The notes beneath the pieces were generated by a model. That model ran no database searches. It had not been told where the DNA came from and worked only from the letters and a program-made list of their open reading frames with translations. From Planoprotostelium fungivorum (taxonomy: Eukaryota > Evosea > Variosea > Cavosteliida > Cavosteliaceae), in assembly GCA_003024175.1 (NCBI GenBank), contig MDYQ01000269.1, positions 62,001 to 126,000 on the forward strand: a stretch of 64,000 nucleotides of DNA, read 5' to 3'. The position numbers were made by a program, and so were the translations under genes. This document shows positions 31,774-43,809 of the stretch, one piece after another (position 1 is the first letter of the stretch; each line of letters opens with the position of its first letter).

Positions 31774-33365
31774 CTACATCATCAGATACGCCAGGAACAT
31801 GATGAGGAAAAGAGAAGAAGACAATGTGGCAGAGCTACCCGTGCTGGATGTGTTCTTGCCTGTCTCTTGCAGCATTGTAGGCACGACATCAGTTGATGAT
31901 GTCTGTTGGACGTTTGTGGTAGACATCGTGTTGGCCGTCGAACTCTTCGAAGTTGGAATGCTGGAAGTCGGACTTTTAGTTGGAACGGTGGAAGTTGGAA
32001 CGTTGGAAGTCGGACTCTTCGAAGTTGGAATATTGGAAGTCGGACTGCTCGAGGTGGTGAAGTAGGAAGTACCAAAGGGAACCGATCTGTCCACCTTTCC
32101 GGTGGCATAAGATGACATCTGATGAAGATTCCATCAGTTCATGTCTGTGATGTCGATTCTGATGATCACCTGAGGGGCGGAGATGGAGTTGGACCAATCG
32201 AAAGAAGCCACCTGCGTCAGACGTGAGGGGATGACGGAGACTATCGTCTCACATGTTGCAATGTGATGGTGTCCGTCCCTGCATCAAAGGTGACCAAGAG
32301 GGTGCGCGACGTGGTGTAAGGTCTGGCGAAATAGTCTGCACCAGTACCGGTGGCTCCCTTCATGCTGTATATCTCTGAATATGCTTGGGAGAGGTCCTGT
32401 GAGATGATGACTTCGACGACTGCACGATGTGAGAAGACATGAGATGGAAAGACACACGGTCGAGTTCTCCGCAACCACCGCTTCCTCCCATTCCTCTGCA
32501 GTTGCATCCATATTGAGCGGAGCGCAGCACCTGATGGATGTCATTCAGGATCTAATCCTGATGATGGGTGTATCACCTGCGCATTTAGAGCCCAGATGGC
32601 TGGAATATTGTTATTCGAGTCTGTAGATTGAGGCATGTTGTATTGGATGGCAAACATCTTCGAGCCACCCCATCCATGATATGCCGTCTAATCCATCCGT
32701 CAGAGGTGATGAACTCGACTGTTTTGACTCACTCCACGTGAGAAACCAGCACAAGGTTGATTGGTGCTGCATTGTGTCGAAGTCATAATGTTGACTTCTT
32801 TTCCGGGAGGGATAAAGGTTTTGAACGGCTCAGCGTTGGGTTTAGATGTAGTGGTCGAATAGTTGCCGGAAGAATAGCTCTGCGATGCACCTTGACAGAT
32901 CGACCAGGTACCGGATGCCCCTCCTCCCATGTTATTCAAAAAGACCAAGTTCTGAGGTGATACATTTGGATCCCAGTAAGAGACCTATGTTCACCCATGA
33001 GTCGATTGGACATTGTATGATCCCACCGATGTCCATGCACCACCAGTCTGTGGCTGATATACAGCCAATCGATAGATATTCATGGGACCACGAAAGACCT
33101 GTGATGTCAGCGATCATTTGGTGAGATGTCCATCACTCACGACACTCTGCTCGTCATCAAAGGGTGCCAGCGGTGCATTGACTGAAGAAAGAGTCGTTCC
33201 ACACTTCTGGTCCTGAGGTATATTACAGTTGGGCCACACGCCAGGGTCCGCCCTAGTTATCATCTGATAAGAACCAGAGGCACCAACGCCGGTGTAGCGA
33301 AAAGAATCTATCGCTGCACTCTCGCAGAGGGCGAAGAAGAAGGCCAAGAGACTGATGCTCCTCAT
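31774..33365 (-). CDS. Tos1-like secreted glucan/wall protein (YJL171C/Tos1 family)
   Basis: The ATG at 33365 starts a signal peptide (MRSISLLAFFFALCESAA). The N-terminal domain has SFRYTGVGASGSYQ and IPQDQKCGTTLSSV. The downstream block YNMPQSTDSNNIPAIWALNA, then SAQYGCNCRGM and GGCGELD, matches the C-terminal domain of fungal Tos1/YJL171C (DUF2401), a putative glycosidase-like family bound to the cell wall. The C-terminus is a Ser/Thr/Pro repeat (SPTSNIPTSK type) and a hydrophobic tail (LFLIMFLAYLMM), as for a GPI anchor. In a protist it could act on spore, cyst or stalk wall glucan, or on fungal prey; both are speculation. Exon joins at 32240-32640 are approximate. Confidence 0.75.
31925..32055 (-). 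repeat. Coding Ser/Thr/Pro repeat in the Tos1-like gene
   Basis: Units encoding SPTSNIPTSK-like decapeptides (plus-strand text gttggaa followed by gtcggact) repeat about six times just before the C-terminal hydrophobic tail. They probably form an O-glycosylated stalk. Confidence 0.8.
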
Positions 33366-33776
33366 CGTGTCGCTGACAGAATACAATGACCTTTGTAGAA
33401 CGTGTGGCCCTTTGTTTGGACGGCACGGAAATATCTTATGGCAGGTGGATAGCTCTAATATCGGTCGAACCTTCAGCACCTCAGACGATTTTATACCAAT
33501 GCAGGGCTGAGTAGATTCAACGAGCGTGAAACATATCCGTGCGAGATATTATGAAAATCGTTTTCATCGATGAAAACGTCATCATCTGCAATACTCAAGC
33601 CATTCGCTGTGTTACACCTCTTCATGGCAGCTAGGGTATGAAGCAGAGAAAAAGAACGATACGAATTCGCTGAGTGGTGACTCACAATAAAACCTGTAAA
33701 TGTGACGGTTTCAATATTTTGAAATGAATATCCGACGTTTGACGCGTCTGTGATCAATCATCATCCAACACAAACA
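33366..33776. promoter_or_regulatory. Divergent gap between the Tos1-like and phosducin-like genes
   Basis: 411 bp separate two outward-facing starts. A minus frame of 88 codons (33491-33757) is open but starts with a non-ATG codon and has no motif. No TATA box is convincing. Probably holds both promoters. Confidence 0.3.
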
Positions 33777-34913
33777 TGAGCGGGGTCGGTAGAGGAGATT
33801 TTCTGGTCACCAGGTGAAGATCCATATCCTCATCGAGTTGATCGTGTGTCAGACTTAATGAAGAGAACACTGGAAGGACAGAATGGGAGGATCACATGAT
33901 TCGTCTCGGAAACATGGACGCACGTAAAGACCCTCGTGCACCCACCTCTGATGAATACGATGAACATGCCAGTAATGTCGGCGCTACGTTGAGACAACTC
34001 GTCAGAGAATCTGAGATCGTCCAGTGAGTCACGCGATCTCCATCTTTCTATGAACAAATGATCGAACCATATGATAATGTGAATCAGTGCCGAGCGTGAA
34101 GATGCATTAGACGAGCTCGAGTTTGATGACGAAGAAGAGAACAAGATGTTGGAAGAGTACAGAAAGATGAGACTTGAACAACTGAAAGAACAGAGCAAGA
34201 GAGAGAGATTCGGTGAGCTCGTCACCATCTCTGAGCCCAGCTACAAGAAGGAGGTGAACATGCGAACCTCTACATCGCCTCTGAAGATCACAATCAGGTG
34301 ACCGAAGCCGGCGACGTGTGGGTCGTTGTCTTCCTTTATAAGTCTGGTATCCCTCACTGTCAACTCATGGAACAACGGTTACGTCAATTAGCACGTAAAT
34401 TCAAGGCAACAAAGTTTGTGCAGGTGATGATGGTCAAGATGGTGCATCACACGATCTGATATGATGAATCAGATCCGATCAGAAGAAGCGATCAGAGGTT
34501 ACCCCGATAAGAATCTGCCCACTCTGTTGGTCTACCACAAGGGAAACGTTGCGAGACAGTTCGTCGGGCTTCAGGAGTTTGCTGGTGAATCAACCACGGC
34601 AGACGGTAAGTGTACATCCATTCATTTTACTCTCAAACTAAATCATATCTCCTTCCTATTTTATTGTATTTTATTCTTTATTGGTATCGATTTGTTATGA
34701 TGATGTGATGACGATCTTTCATCGACATGATCTTGAAGACGATGGCCACATGAAGATTGAACCTATTGTGCAGATGTCGAATGGGCTTTGGGACAACTTG
34801 GAGCCGTTCAGACAGAGATTGAAACTGATCCAAGAGAGAAACGTGCCAAGCTGACTCTCAACTATGTGAATCGCGGCTACCAGAATCAAGACAGCGACAG
34901 CGATGATGAATAG
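33777..34913 (+). CDS. Phosducin-like protein 2/3 (PhLP2, PDCL3)
   Basis: The coding body is clear: TEWEDHMIRLG (N-terminal helix motif of PhLP2), a coiled segment ending KRERFGELVTIS, then a thioredoxin-like domain with VWVVVFLYKSGIPHCQLM, KFKATKFVQI, YPDKNLPTLLVYHKG and a stop after SDSDDE at 34913. PhLP2 proteins work with the CCT chaperonin in folding actin and tubulin. The first exon is unsure: ATG 33777 (MSGVGRGDFL) is the only nearby start, but the usual donor after it does not keep phase, so a less typical donor or another first exon is needed. Intron 3 includes GTATTTTATT-rich text. Confidence 0.85.
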
Positions 34914-34940
34914 ACACGAGACCTTTAAGTATTCGTTCTT

Positions 34941-35586
34941 CTATTTTCCCTTGTTGTGGGTCGTTTCCATGTCTTTCAATTCGGTCAAGAGTCTCTCGAT
35001 GTGTAGATCCAGAGTTTGGTTCGTGGCTGAGATGAACGTGAGAAAAGATGGATGTGTCTGGCATCACCATCAACTCTCTCGATGGATCTCTGGATGGATG
35101 TCAACCCGTGTATTTGTATAGAGAACTTGTTTTGGAAGATCTCTCTCGCTGTGGATTTGTTCTCTTCGTCTCGTCTCGTTTTTGCATCGCAGATCTCCCT
35201 GAGATGGGTCACAGAGACGTCATCATGCCCGGCCCCACTTGAGAGTCTGCGATCGATCGGCCTCACGAAACATGCTGGAAAATATGAACACTACCTCTTT
35301 ATCCATCGAATCCAGCTGCACGTTTTAGTCCTTGTATTGAAAAACATGACACCTTCTGATGCAACAGCTCTATCTGCTTCTTCCTCTCGGCCGACTCGAT
35401 GTTGAACTTGTCCAACATCTGATTGCATTTCCATTTGTGTTGGCGTAGGTCATCTAACCTGTCATGCAGGGACTGGAGCTGTCGAGAATGTGCACCGATA
35501 TACTCTTTCTTCTTCTCGCAAGACTTGTCCAACTCTTGCTTGAGAGAGATGAGCTCATCCAACTCCTTCAAGAACTGTGCGTCCAT
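34941..35586 (-). CDS. Small coiled-coil protein
   Basis: Exon 1 from ATG 35586 reads MDAQFLKELDELISLKQELD and continues as an uninterrupted heptad-like helix to QIELLHQK near 35370. A later exon (about 35210-35030) carries REIFQNKFSIQIHGL and SIQRSIERV. The last exon reads ATNQTLDLHIERLLTELKDM and stops at 34941. About 170 residues, helical throughout. The size and coiled-coil make-up suit a small complex subunit (kinetochore, dynactin or BLOC type), but I do not recognise the family. The join between exons 1 and 2 does not keep phase with the most obvious splice sites, so the middle is uncertain. Confidence 0.6.
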
Positions 35587-35892
35587 GACTGATATTCAAT
35601 AATATTTCATATGTCATCTACAACGCAGAAGTATTGTTTTTCGATGAAAGGTTTCTATGATTCATGACGCTGTAATCATATCTCCCTTAGTCAGATAGAT
35701 TGTATGTGTGTGTTGGCTGTGGAGAGCTCACGTGATCAAGTCCTTCGTGTGACACCAGCTTCGTATTGCGTTATGAAGCTGTGAGGTAGTAAACGCACAT
35801 CAGTCACTCAACGAGATCGATTTGAGAACCTGTATGGACGGCTGCGACATTTACACGAACAAACGTAAAATAAGGTGAATAAAAGTGCTGAA

Positions 35893-38079
35893 ATGGCCTT
35901 TCTGCATGTCACAAACACATCATTCGAGATGTCAGGGCGTTGCATCGTCTGTAACAAACCAGCGAGTCTCTGGTGCTCTAAATGCAAAGCAGTCAACTAC
36001 TGCTGCAGAGACCATCAAGTGGATCATTGGAAGAAAGGACACAAGACACAATGCATGATCTTATCTTCGAACGCAGGACCAGAATACATCACCCATTCGA
36101 GTATGTAGACGTCACACAGCAGCATCACTGACAATGACAGCCGAACTGAGCAGCACCGACAATAGAAAGGCGCTGCCAACAGAAGAATGGTTGATTCAGC
36201 CAGACAGGTAAGTTTCTGCTGTCCATCTTCTGTCTACACTCTTGACACCCATATCATGGTTAATTGCGATGGTAGGGTTAAGAAGATGGTTACGTTCGAT
36301 CCGACTCTGGGTAGAGGTATCGGAATGTCTAACTTTGGTAACACCTGTTACTTCAACTCTGTCCTCCAATGTTACCTCTACACGAAGCCATTGGTCAATT
36401 ACCTCTTAAACGATGAACATTTGGATCGATGTGATTACCTTTCAATCATCGTGCCATCATTCACCATCTCAGGCATCTTGACGAAAGAGAACAAGTTCTG
36501 TTTGATCTGTGCATTGAAAGTCTTCCTCAACGAAATTCACGACAGAGACCGACCTTACGCTCGTCCAGAATTTCTATACAGAAATCTCAAGAGTGAGCCC
36601 CATCTCATGTCATCATCGATCGCTGACAACGTCCACAGACATTGGCGATTTCGCATGGGGTCAACAAGAGGATGCACACGATTTCGCCGTGAGATTTTAC
36701 AATAGAGATGACAATCATGATGTTGACAAACGAACAGTATGCCGTGTTGAACTCGATACAAAAGTCTCTGTTGTCAAACGAACCCTCGAAACCTTCTTTC
36801 AAGCAAGAGGAAACATCTCTCATCTATCAACTGTTTGGGTGATGAACACATCCATCTTCCATCGTGATTGACGATGATGAAAACTGATGAGAATGTAGAG
36901 GATACATGAAATCAGTTATCAAATGCAAGAGATGTTCACACGTGAGACAACCACTCATCACCGATGACGATCTCGATGGTGACAATGATGCAGGTGTCAT
37001 CCTCATTCGAGTCCTTTCTCGACATCATGGTGGATCTGACTGGAAATGTTACATCTTTAGAAGAGGGTCTTCACAACTTCATGAAAATAGAAGAATTAGA
37101 CGAGAGCGTGGGGTGGAGGTGTGAAAAGTGAGTGAAAACTCGTCGAAATTTGCCCTTACGTACGGAGGTGTGAGAAAGCATCGAACGCGCAGAAGCAGAT
37201 GAGTATATACGAGGCACCGAATGTTCTGTGCATCACTCTAAAGAGGTGAGACATGATCGTCGCATGATCGTCGCATGACGGCTGATCATCGAACGTCATG
37301 ATGAACGTCATGATATCATACGTCCTATCATTTCCTTCGTCTTGTCTCATCATCACATCACCATCATCGTCTTCACCATCATCATCATCATCATCACCAT
37401 CAGCATCTGCACATCCATTCACCACCTCTCAGATTCGACATCATGCAGGGAGGTTGCAAAGTCAACCGCACAGTCGTCTACCGTCCTCTCTTATCTCTCA
37501 GCCGTAACATGAGCCAGAACTCGCCCGTGAGCCGCCCCCTCCTCCCCTCACTAAACCTTAAATCCAGGACAAATCCACCGACTACGAATTGTACGCCGTC
37601 GTCGTTCACTTTGGCTCTTCCATATTTGTGGGTCACTACGTGGCTTTTGTCAAGAACAACGGACAGTGGTACCTCTTAGATGACAGCTGCGTCACACACG
37701 TATCAGAGTCACAGGTTCTACAGCAGAACGCATACATGATGTTCTATCAGAAGACATACGGCAGAGAGACGAAGACAAACTTGAGCAAGAGCTCCCAGAC
37801 GCAGGAGCTCAAGATCAGCAGCAGCAGCGCGCCGACGGATGATGTGATGGGAAACCGGGAGGTCAACTCTTATTCGACTTTGTATTCGAGCATGAAAGAT
37901 CACGAGCTCGGGGACTCGAAGAGACAAGATGCCTTCAAGATGTATAAAGATCAGGTGATGATATGGATGATACGGAGCGATGGATGACCGAAGAACAGAT
38001 GAAGAACGTCGGAAGGAACGATCAGTGTCCTTGTGGCTCGGGAAAGAAGTATAAGAATTGTCATCAGACATTCGTGTGA
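35893..38079 (+). CDS. MYND-USP deubiquitinase with C-terminal SEC-C motif
   Basis: ATG 35893. A MYND zinc finger at residues about 18-55 ([20 protein letters not shown] to HKTQC) is followed by a USP catalytic domain. The Cys box is [15 protein letters not shown], the zinc ribbon is CKRCSHV plus WRCEKCEKA, and the His box is [20 protein letters not shown]. All three catalytic positions look intact. The last exon, after intron 37955-38000, adds [17 protein letters not shown], a perfect SEC-C zinc motif best known from bacterial SecA. MYND-USP resembles plant UBP15-19; the SEC-C end is unusual. It probably removes ubiquitin from substrates chosen by MYND contacts. Confidence 0.92.
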
Positions 38080-38295
38080 GATCGTGGACATGATCTGATG
38101 GAGGATGTGTCTTAATGAACAAGTTGGATTTGTGTTTCTTTATGAGAGATTCGATGGGTCCAAGAAACTCAACGATGGCACTTGTTGATGTTGTGTGACT
38201 CACCAGCGTGTCACACGTGTCAAGAGATAAGACCTCTTATTCCGTCCGACACCTCCATTCAAACACAAACCAACTACAGACAACACACCATCACC

Positions 38296-39358
38296 ATGTC
38301 CGATGTTCAGGCCTTTCTCACCCACACCTTCGCGGAAGGATTAGAGGATAACCATGCCGATGTGACGAACAAGTTTCACGCCATCGTTGCGCAGCTGAAA
38401 CCAGATGGACAGAAGCGTATCCAGATGCGAAAGCAGATCATCGAGGTGAGGTCCCGTTCTAACATCGCGGCGTGACGTTGCTGCAGGCAGCTAAGACCTC
38501 GTCCGGCTCGCCCCCACAAGTCTTAGATCGCGTGGAACTTCTCAACGACCAGCTGTTCTCTTATGGTGAATACGTGAGGAGGATGAGACGGTGTGTGATG
38601 TGAGAATGACTTTAGACACAGGCAGCCAGGAATGGAGGTCAGCAGTACGCTCTCTTCTTCCCGGATGATCCAAAGAGCTACGATCGCTTCTACACTCTTC
38701 TCAAATCTGCCAAGAAGACATTAGACGTCTGCGTCTTCACCATCACGGACGACCGCACGGCCAATGAGATCATCAAGGTACATCCTATCCCTACATCTTG
38801 AAAGTAACAAGACATACAGGCACACCAAAGAGGAGTCAAAGTCAGAGTCATCACCGACGATGAGAAGGCTTTAGACTTGGGAGCTGACATCTCTCGTATC
38901 ATGTGTGTCATTTTACCTGTGCGATGTCTAAATGTTACAGCGACGCCGGTATCGCAGTCGAGACGGACAACTCTCCCTTCCACATGCATCACAAGTTCTG
39001 CATCGTCGGTGATGTTTCCATCCCATCTCGAATCATTAGACATTGCAACTCAAACTGATGTGCCCATCAGACAACGCGGTGTTACTCAACGGCTCTTTTA
39101 ACTGGACTCGAAGTGCATCTAACAGCAACCACGAGAATGTAGCCGTCTCAGACACACCATCTCTCATCGCCGCCTTCCACACCGAGTTCGATCGTCTGTG
39201 GGCCAAGTTTGCCGGCACCGTTGATAGCGGAAAGAAGGTGAAGTCGCTGAAGATCATCCATCACACGATATGATGATGTCGATGATTGCAAATGAGCTGA
39301 TGAAGAACAGGAAGCAGCAGCCAAAGTCGTCAGCCAGCAGAAGGCTCGAGGCCACTGA
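38296..39358 (+). CDS. Single-HKD phospholipase D-like protein (PLD6/zucchini type)
   Basis: The ATG at 38296 (MSDVQAFLTHTF) opens about 285 residues in six or seven exons. A helical N-terminal region is followed by YALFFPDD, LDVCVFTITDDR and GVKVRVITDDEKA. The HKD motif follows: HMHHKFCIVD, then LLNGSFNWTRSAS and NHENV. Only one HKD is present, so the enzyme should act as a dimer, as in MitoPLD/PLD6 (cardiolipin hydrolase or piRNA nuclease) and bacterial Nuc. There is no obvious mitochondrial helix at the N-terminus. The stop at 39358 is 38 bp from the convergent carboxylase stop, so 3' ends probably overlap. Confidence 0.85.
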
Positions 39359-39372
39359 ACACAGAATGTCTA

Positions 39373-39378
39373 AATAAA
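39373..39378 (+). terminator. Poly(A) signal AATAAA between convergent genes
   Basis: AATAAA lies 15 bases after the PLD-like stop (39358) and just before the convergent carboxylase stop (39397). Confidence 0.45.
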
Positions 39379-39396
39379 CACACCCATGCGACTCTT

Positions 39397-42300
39397 TTAT
39401 TCGTCCGACTTGATCGACAGCAATTGCTTCTTCTCCTCCACGAGATCGTTCAACTTGTAATTGATCGATTCGACGACACCATCAGATGGAGCCCTGATCG
39501 TGTGCTGTTCGACCCATCAGCTCCCGTCATCATCATCATCGTGTCCATCACGATCATCACCTCCATCTTCATGGCCTCCATCGTCATGAGCGGCATTCCC
39601 TTCGTGACTTTGTCTCCGACGGCGACGGCGATCTTGACCACCCTTCCGGGCATGGGCGACAGGAGGGAACCTTTCACCTGATGACGTCATCACACGTCAC
39701 GCCACGTCATCAGCTCACCTGAGCTGTCGCGTTGTAGTCCTTGAAGGGTAGACCTAGCTCGACGGTCTGACCATCGTAGAAGAGATGCAGCTGATGATCG
39801 TGCTGCACGATCTTGCACTTGACGGTACGATCATTGACTTTAGCCTCTAATTCGTTTCCGTTCATCTGACCCTCTCCCACCGATTCTCCATCGCGGCCGT
39901 CGATCTACAACGAGTCGGAAGGTGAAATTTCGTGGAATTTCACCTTGAAGTGGTAGCGGCCGTTCTTGCCGTACGTAACTCGGACTTTGACCGTATCGTT
40001 ACGGTCCTGGAGGGAGATGACTCTCTCGTGGGCGTGTCCGAATCTCTTTCCATCAGGAATTCCGAACGGAGATCGGTCATCTACAACGGTCAATTTCATC
40101 GTCTCTCTTTCAAAAGTTTTTTCGTATTTCGTATCTTTTTCTATTTCATGATGTGTGATCATGCGTGATCCTGTGATGACGTAAGATGACGTACCGTGTG
40201 CGGAATATTTTCCATCCATCTTCACGATGGCCAACGAGGCGAGAGACAGAGCCAAGTTCGTCGCCGGCGGCTCCTCCCTCAACAATTCTCCCGCGTAATC
40301 CGAGATGAAACCAGTGTGGACTTGTCCGTCGACAAAAGATTCGTGTGTCGACAATCTTTTGAGAAATTCGATATTGTTCGACAGGCCCACGACGTGGTAA
40401 CGGTCGAGAGCTAATTTTAGACGATTGAGGGAGGAGTTCCTGTCGGTGTCCCACACGGCCAGCTTGGCGATCATTGGATCGTAGTATACGGAGACTTCGT
40501 CGCCTTGGCGAACTCCTGTGTCGACGCGGACACCTGTTGAATGATGATCAGATGATGATCAGATGATGAGATGATGATGAGATGATGAGATGATGAGATG
40601 ATGAGATGATGATGAGATGATGATGATCAGAACATGATCATGCAGATGATCAGTATGAAGATCGTGATGATTATCATCTGTATGATCAGAACGATGACAC
40701 TCATCAGTTGATGATAGTACGATGCATGACGAATGATGATGATGGATTGTGTACAAGAGAACATACCTTCTCCCGATGGAGGTGACAAGTGGTGCAATTT
40801 TCCGGTTCCAGGTAAGAAATTGTTCATCGGATTTTCAGCGTAAATTCTGGCCTCGAAAGCGTGACCCCTCATGGGAATCTCCTCCTGTTTGAGCGGAATT
40901 TTCTGTGAATCGTCAGGTGACTCGTTGTAGTTGACCGACCTGTCCAGATGCTACCCTCAACTGCCACTCGACGAGATCGACGCCCGTGATCAGTTCCGTG
41001 ATCGGGTGCTCCACCTTTAAAATAGATTAAAATCAATTCTCTCCATTTTCATTCGGACACCACGTCATACGTCGTTACGACATCTCACGACATATGAGAC
41101 GTGTCATTTCTATCTTCAGCTCACCTGCAGTCGAGTGTTCATCTCCATGAAATAAAATTGGTTGCTCTTGGGGTCTAAAATGAATTCCACGGTACCAGCC
41201 CCGACGTAATTGACCGCCCTGGCTGCAGCCACGGCTGCCTCTCCCATCTTATTTCTCAGATCGACCGTCATGTGTGGCTGTTCGTGTCACGAAATGAAGC
41301 GCGTCGATGTGAACTCACGGCGGGAGCTTCTTCTATGACTTTCTGATGTCTTCTCTGGACGCTGCAATCTCTCTCGTACAGGTGCACTGTGTTGCCGTGG
41401 TGATCGCCGAATACCTGAAATGTCAACGGAATCGACACTCGCACGTCATGATGAGAGATCCTCATCAGCGTCATGACCTCATCACCTGGAATTCGACGTG
41501 GCGTGGCTTCAAGAGGTATTTTTCTACCAAGACTCTGTCGTCACCGAAGGAAGAGATGGCTTCTCTTCTGGCAGAGTCCAGCATCTCTCTCAATTGGTCT
41601 TTCGATTCGACGATCCTCATGCCTTAGACAGTGTCACTCGTGAGACGATGATCAAGATGATCATGATGATCATGATGATGGGAGGTGATCGCATGATGTC
41701 ATGATCGAGATCAACGAGCGATCGGTGATCGTATGACACGTCATCACATGTCTCACGAAGAGACGCGATCGCGATGACGATCGATGACGGTGACGATGTC
41801 CAGGCTGATCATCTCACCTTTTCCACCTCCTCCGAGGACAGCTTTGATCAGCACGGGGTATCCGATTTTGTCAGCCTCCCTCTCCAACACCTCGAACGAT
41901 TGATCTTCACCGTGGTAGCCGGGGACCTGCATCGCTCATCAGTTTAGAACGTAAGAGGTGACGGACCTGTGGAACGGCTGCCTCTGACATGATGTTCTTC
42001 GAAGCGGCTTTAGAACCCATGGCAGTGATGGCGGGGATGGGGGGACCGATAAAGACGACTCCTGCGTCGGCGCACTGTTGGGCGAAGGCTTGGGAGAATG
42101 TCAATGTGGATGATGATTTGGATCTCATTTTCGAGAGTCACCTGCGTTCTCGGAGAGGAAACCGTAACCTGGATGGACGGCTTCGGCTCCCGTTGCCTTT
42201 GCAATCTGTCCATTCGATTGATAAAATGTCATACGGAGAGGGTGGAATGAGAGACTGTACCTGTAAGATCTTGTCTCCTCTCAGATAACTGTCTTTGGAG

Positions 42301-42626
42301 GGAGCTGGACCGATGTAATGAGCTTCGTCAGCCATGTTGACGTGAGCAGAGGAAGCATCTGCTGCAGAGTAGACGGCTACTGTCTTAACACCGAGTCTCT
42401 TGGCGGTTCTCATGACTCTGCATGCAATCTCTCCTCTATTGGCAATGATGATCTTCTTGAACAATCGATTACTACCCGTGGCATCCTCCAACTTCAGATT
42501 CGTCGTGCTGAAAGCTCTCCTCCCTCTATCAAAGAAACATATCAGATCTCTCATCCATTAGGCACCCTCTAATACACACCCGAAGGTAGTCAACAGATCC
42601 ACCCGTCGAACACTCAGACGCCACAT
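39397..42626 (-). CDS. MCCC1: 3-methylcrotonyl-CoA carboxylase alpha subunit, mitochondrial
   Basis: The ATG at 42626 gives an Arg-rich presequence ([16 protein letters not shown], then [10 protein letters not shown]), joined over a 54-nt intron. The biotin carboxylase domain has [51 protein letters not shown] and [15 protein letters not shown]. The biotin carrier domain ends the protein with [10 protein letters not shown] and EAMKMEHTI, where K is biotinylated, and a stop after SIKSDE at 39397. The GPAPS and GYHGEDQ signatures favour MCC alpha over propionyl-CoA carboxylase alpha. It carboxylates 3-methylcrotonyl-CoA in leucine breakdown together with a beta subunit encoded elsewhere. About 15 introns, one with a GATGA tract at 40545. 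Confidence 0.93.
40545..40625. repeat. Intronic GATGA/GATGATCA simple repeat
   Basis: About 80 bp of gatgatcagatgatg and gatgagatgatga units within an intron of the carboxylase gene. Confidence 0.8.
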
Positions 42627-42701
42627 GATTCAACTCTCTTCAGGTGACTTGTTCTGGTTTTTACAAACCACTCATCATCTACAACCGACACACATGATGA
42701 T

Positions 42702-43809
42702 CTATTCGCTTCTGTTGACACCTGCCTGTTCCATCGCCTTCTTCCTCGCCTCCTCTATCTTCTTCTTTCTCAACTCGAAAGAGTCTCTGTCTTGAAATAT
42801 AGTCGGAGTCTTTGTTGTCAAGCTATTCACATCATCGTCATCGTGGACGCTGATAGAAGAGAGGGGACGATGACGATTCAGCAGGCCGGCAGCAGTGGAT
42901 GGTTGGTCACCCTCTTCGTGGAGAATTCTCTTGTTCTCTGAGATGATCTTGTCTATGCGAGTCTGCGCTTCTGATGATTGTTTCGTATTGATCGGATCGA
43001 TCTGCATTTCACATGAGAAGATGAAAGTGATGGTTCGATCAATGTTCACCTTGATGTTGGCGATGTCTATGGGCTCTACGTCGAATCTCTTGTCTCTCAC
43101 AAAGGAAGTGGCTTGTGTGGGGCATCTCTGATACAACCTGTGATGGTCATCAAAGACGAGAGGGAAGAGCGCACTGTCTGTATAGAGTGGTGGCCATGGG
43201 TGAGTGTGGTTTGTCAAAGAGTGTTAAGAGGGTCGAGTCTAATGCAAATTCAGATGAGACTTAGTGTGCAATCGCTTCACCTCTCGTGGCCTGGGCTGTA
43301 AGCCTGACCAGTTGATAAGAGAGGCCGATCGTGAATAAGGTGCCCACTATAACATCACATCAATCGTTGGATGGAGATAGACATATACGCACAGAGGTGA
43401 CCGGCTGCTCTGGACTTCTGAGCGTTCTTGTAGTTTTTCTCGATTAGCTTCGTGACGAGGAATCTTGTTCCAATGAGAGAAGATACACCCGTAATGCCAC
43501 TGCACCCAATCATTAGAAATGGGAAAAGATTAGAGGATCACCTTGCCGTGATGATTTGTCGTGTGCCCTTGCTGGCCCATTCCTTCTCTTCGTCCAGAGG
43601 TTGATAGCTGGTCTTACCGCTGATTCTCTGTTAATGTAGGTCGAATCGATATAAGATCATCCTCCATACCTGGCGAGGACTAAACTCGACTGGAAGAGTG
43701 CCCATTTTACGGAGCCAAGGTGGGTGATGACGGATCCGTCTCCGTTGGTCAGTGCACGTTCTAGAACTTGTTGTACCGTCTGAGGTTCTGTTGGGCGTGG
43801 TTGGCTCAT
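42702..43809 (-). CDS. Unrecognised membrane protein
   Basis: ATG 43809 (MSQPRPTEPQTVQQVLERAL). About seven exons and 280 residues. An N-terminal soluble part (SVKWALFQSSLVLARISGK) is followed by one or two moderately hydrophobic segments (SGITGVSSLIGTRFLV and VGTLFTIGLSYQLV) and a charged C-terminus rich in Asp and Glu (HDDDDVNSL) ending ARKKAMEQAGVNRSE. Family not recognised; an organelle-membrane protein is possible. It shares a 66-bp divergent upstream region with the next gene. Exon joins near 43240-43020 are approximate. Confidence 0.65.

Noticed and set aside
33491-33757. 88-codon minus-strand frame between divergent genes
   Set aside because: It starts with a non-ATG codon and has no recognisable domain; more likely promoter DNA.
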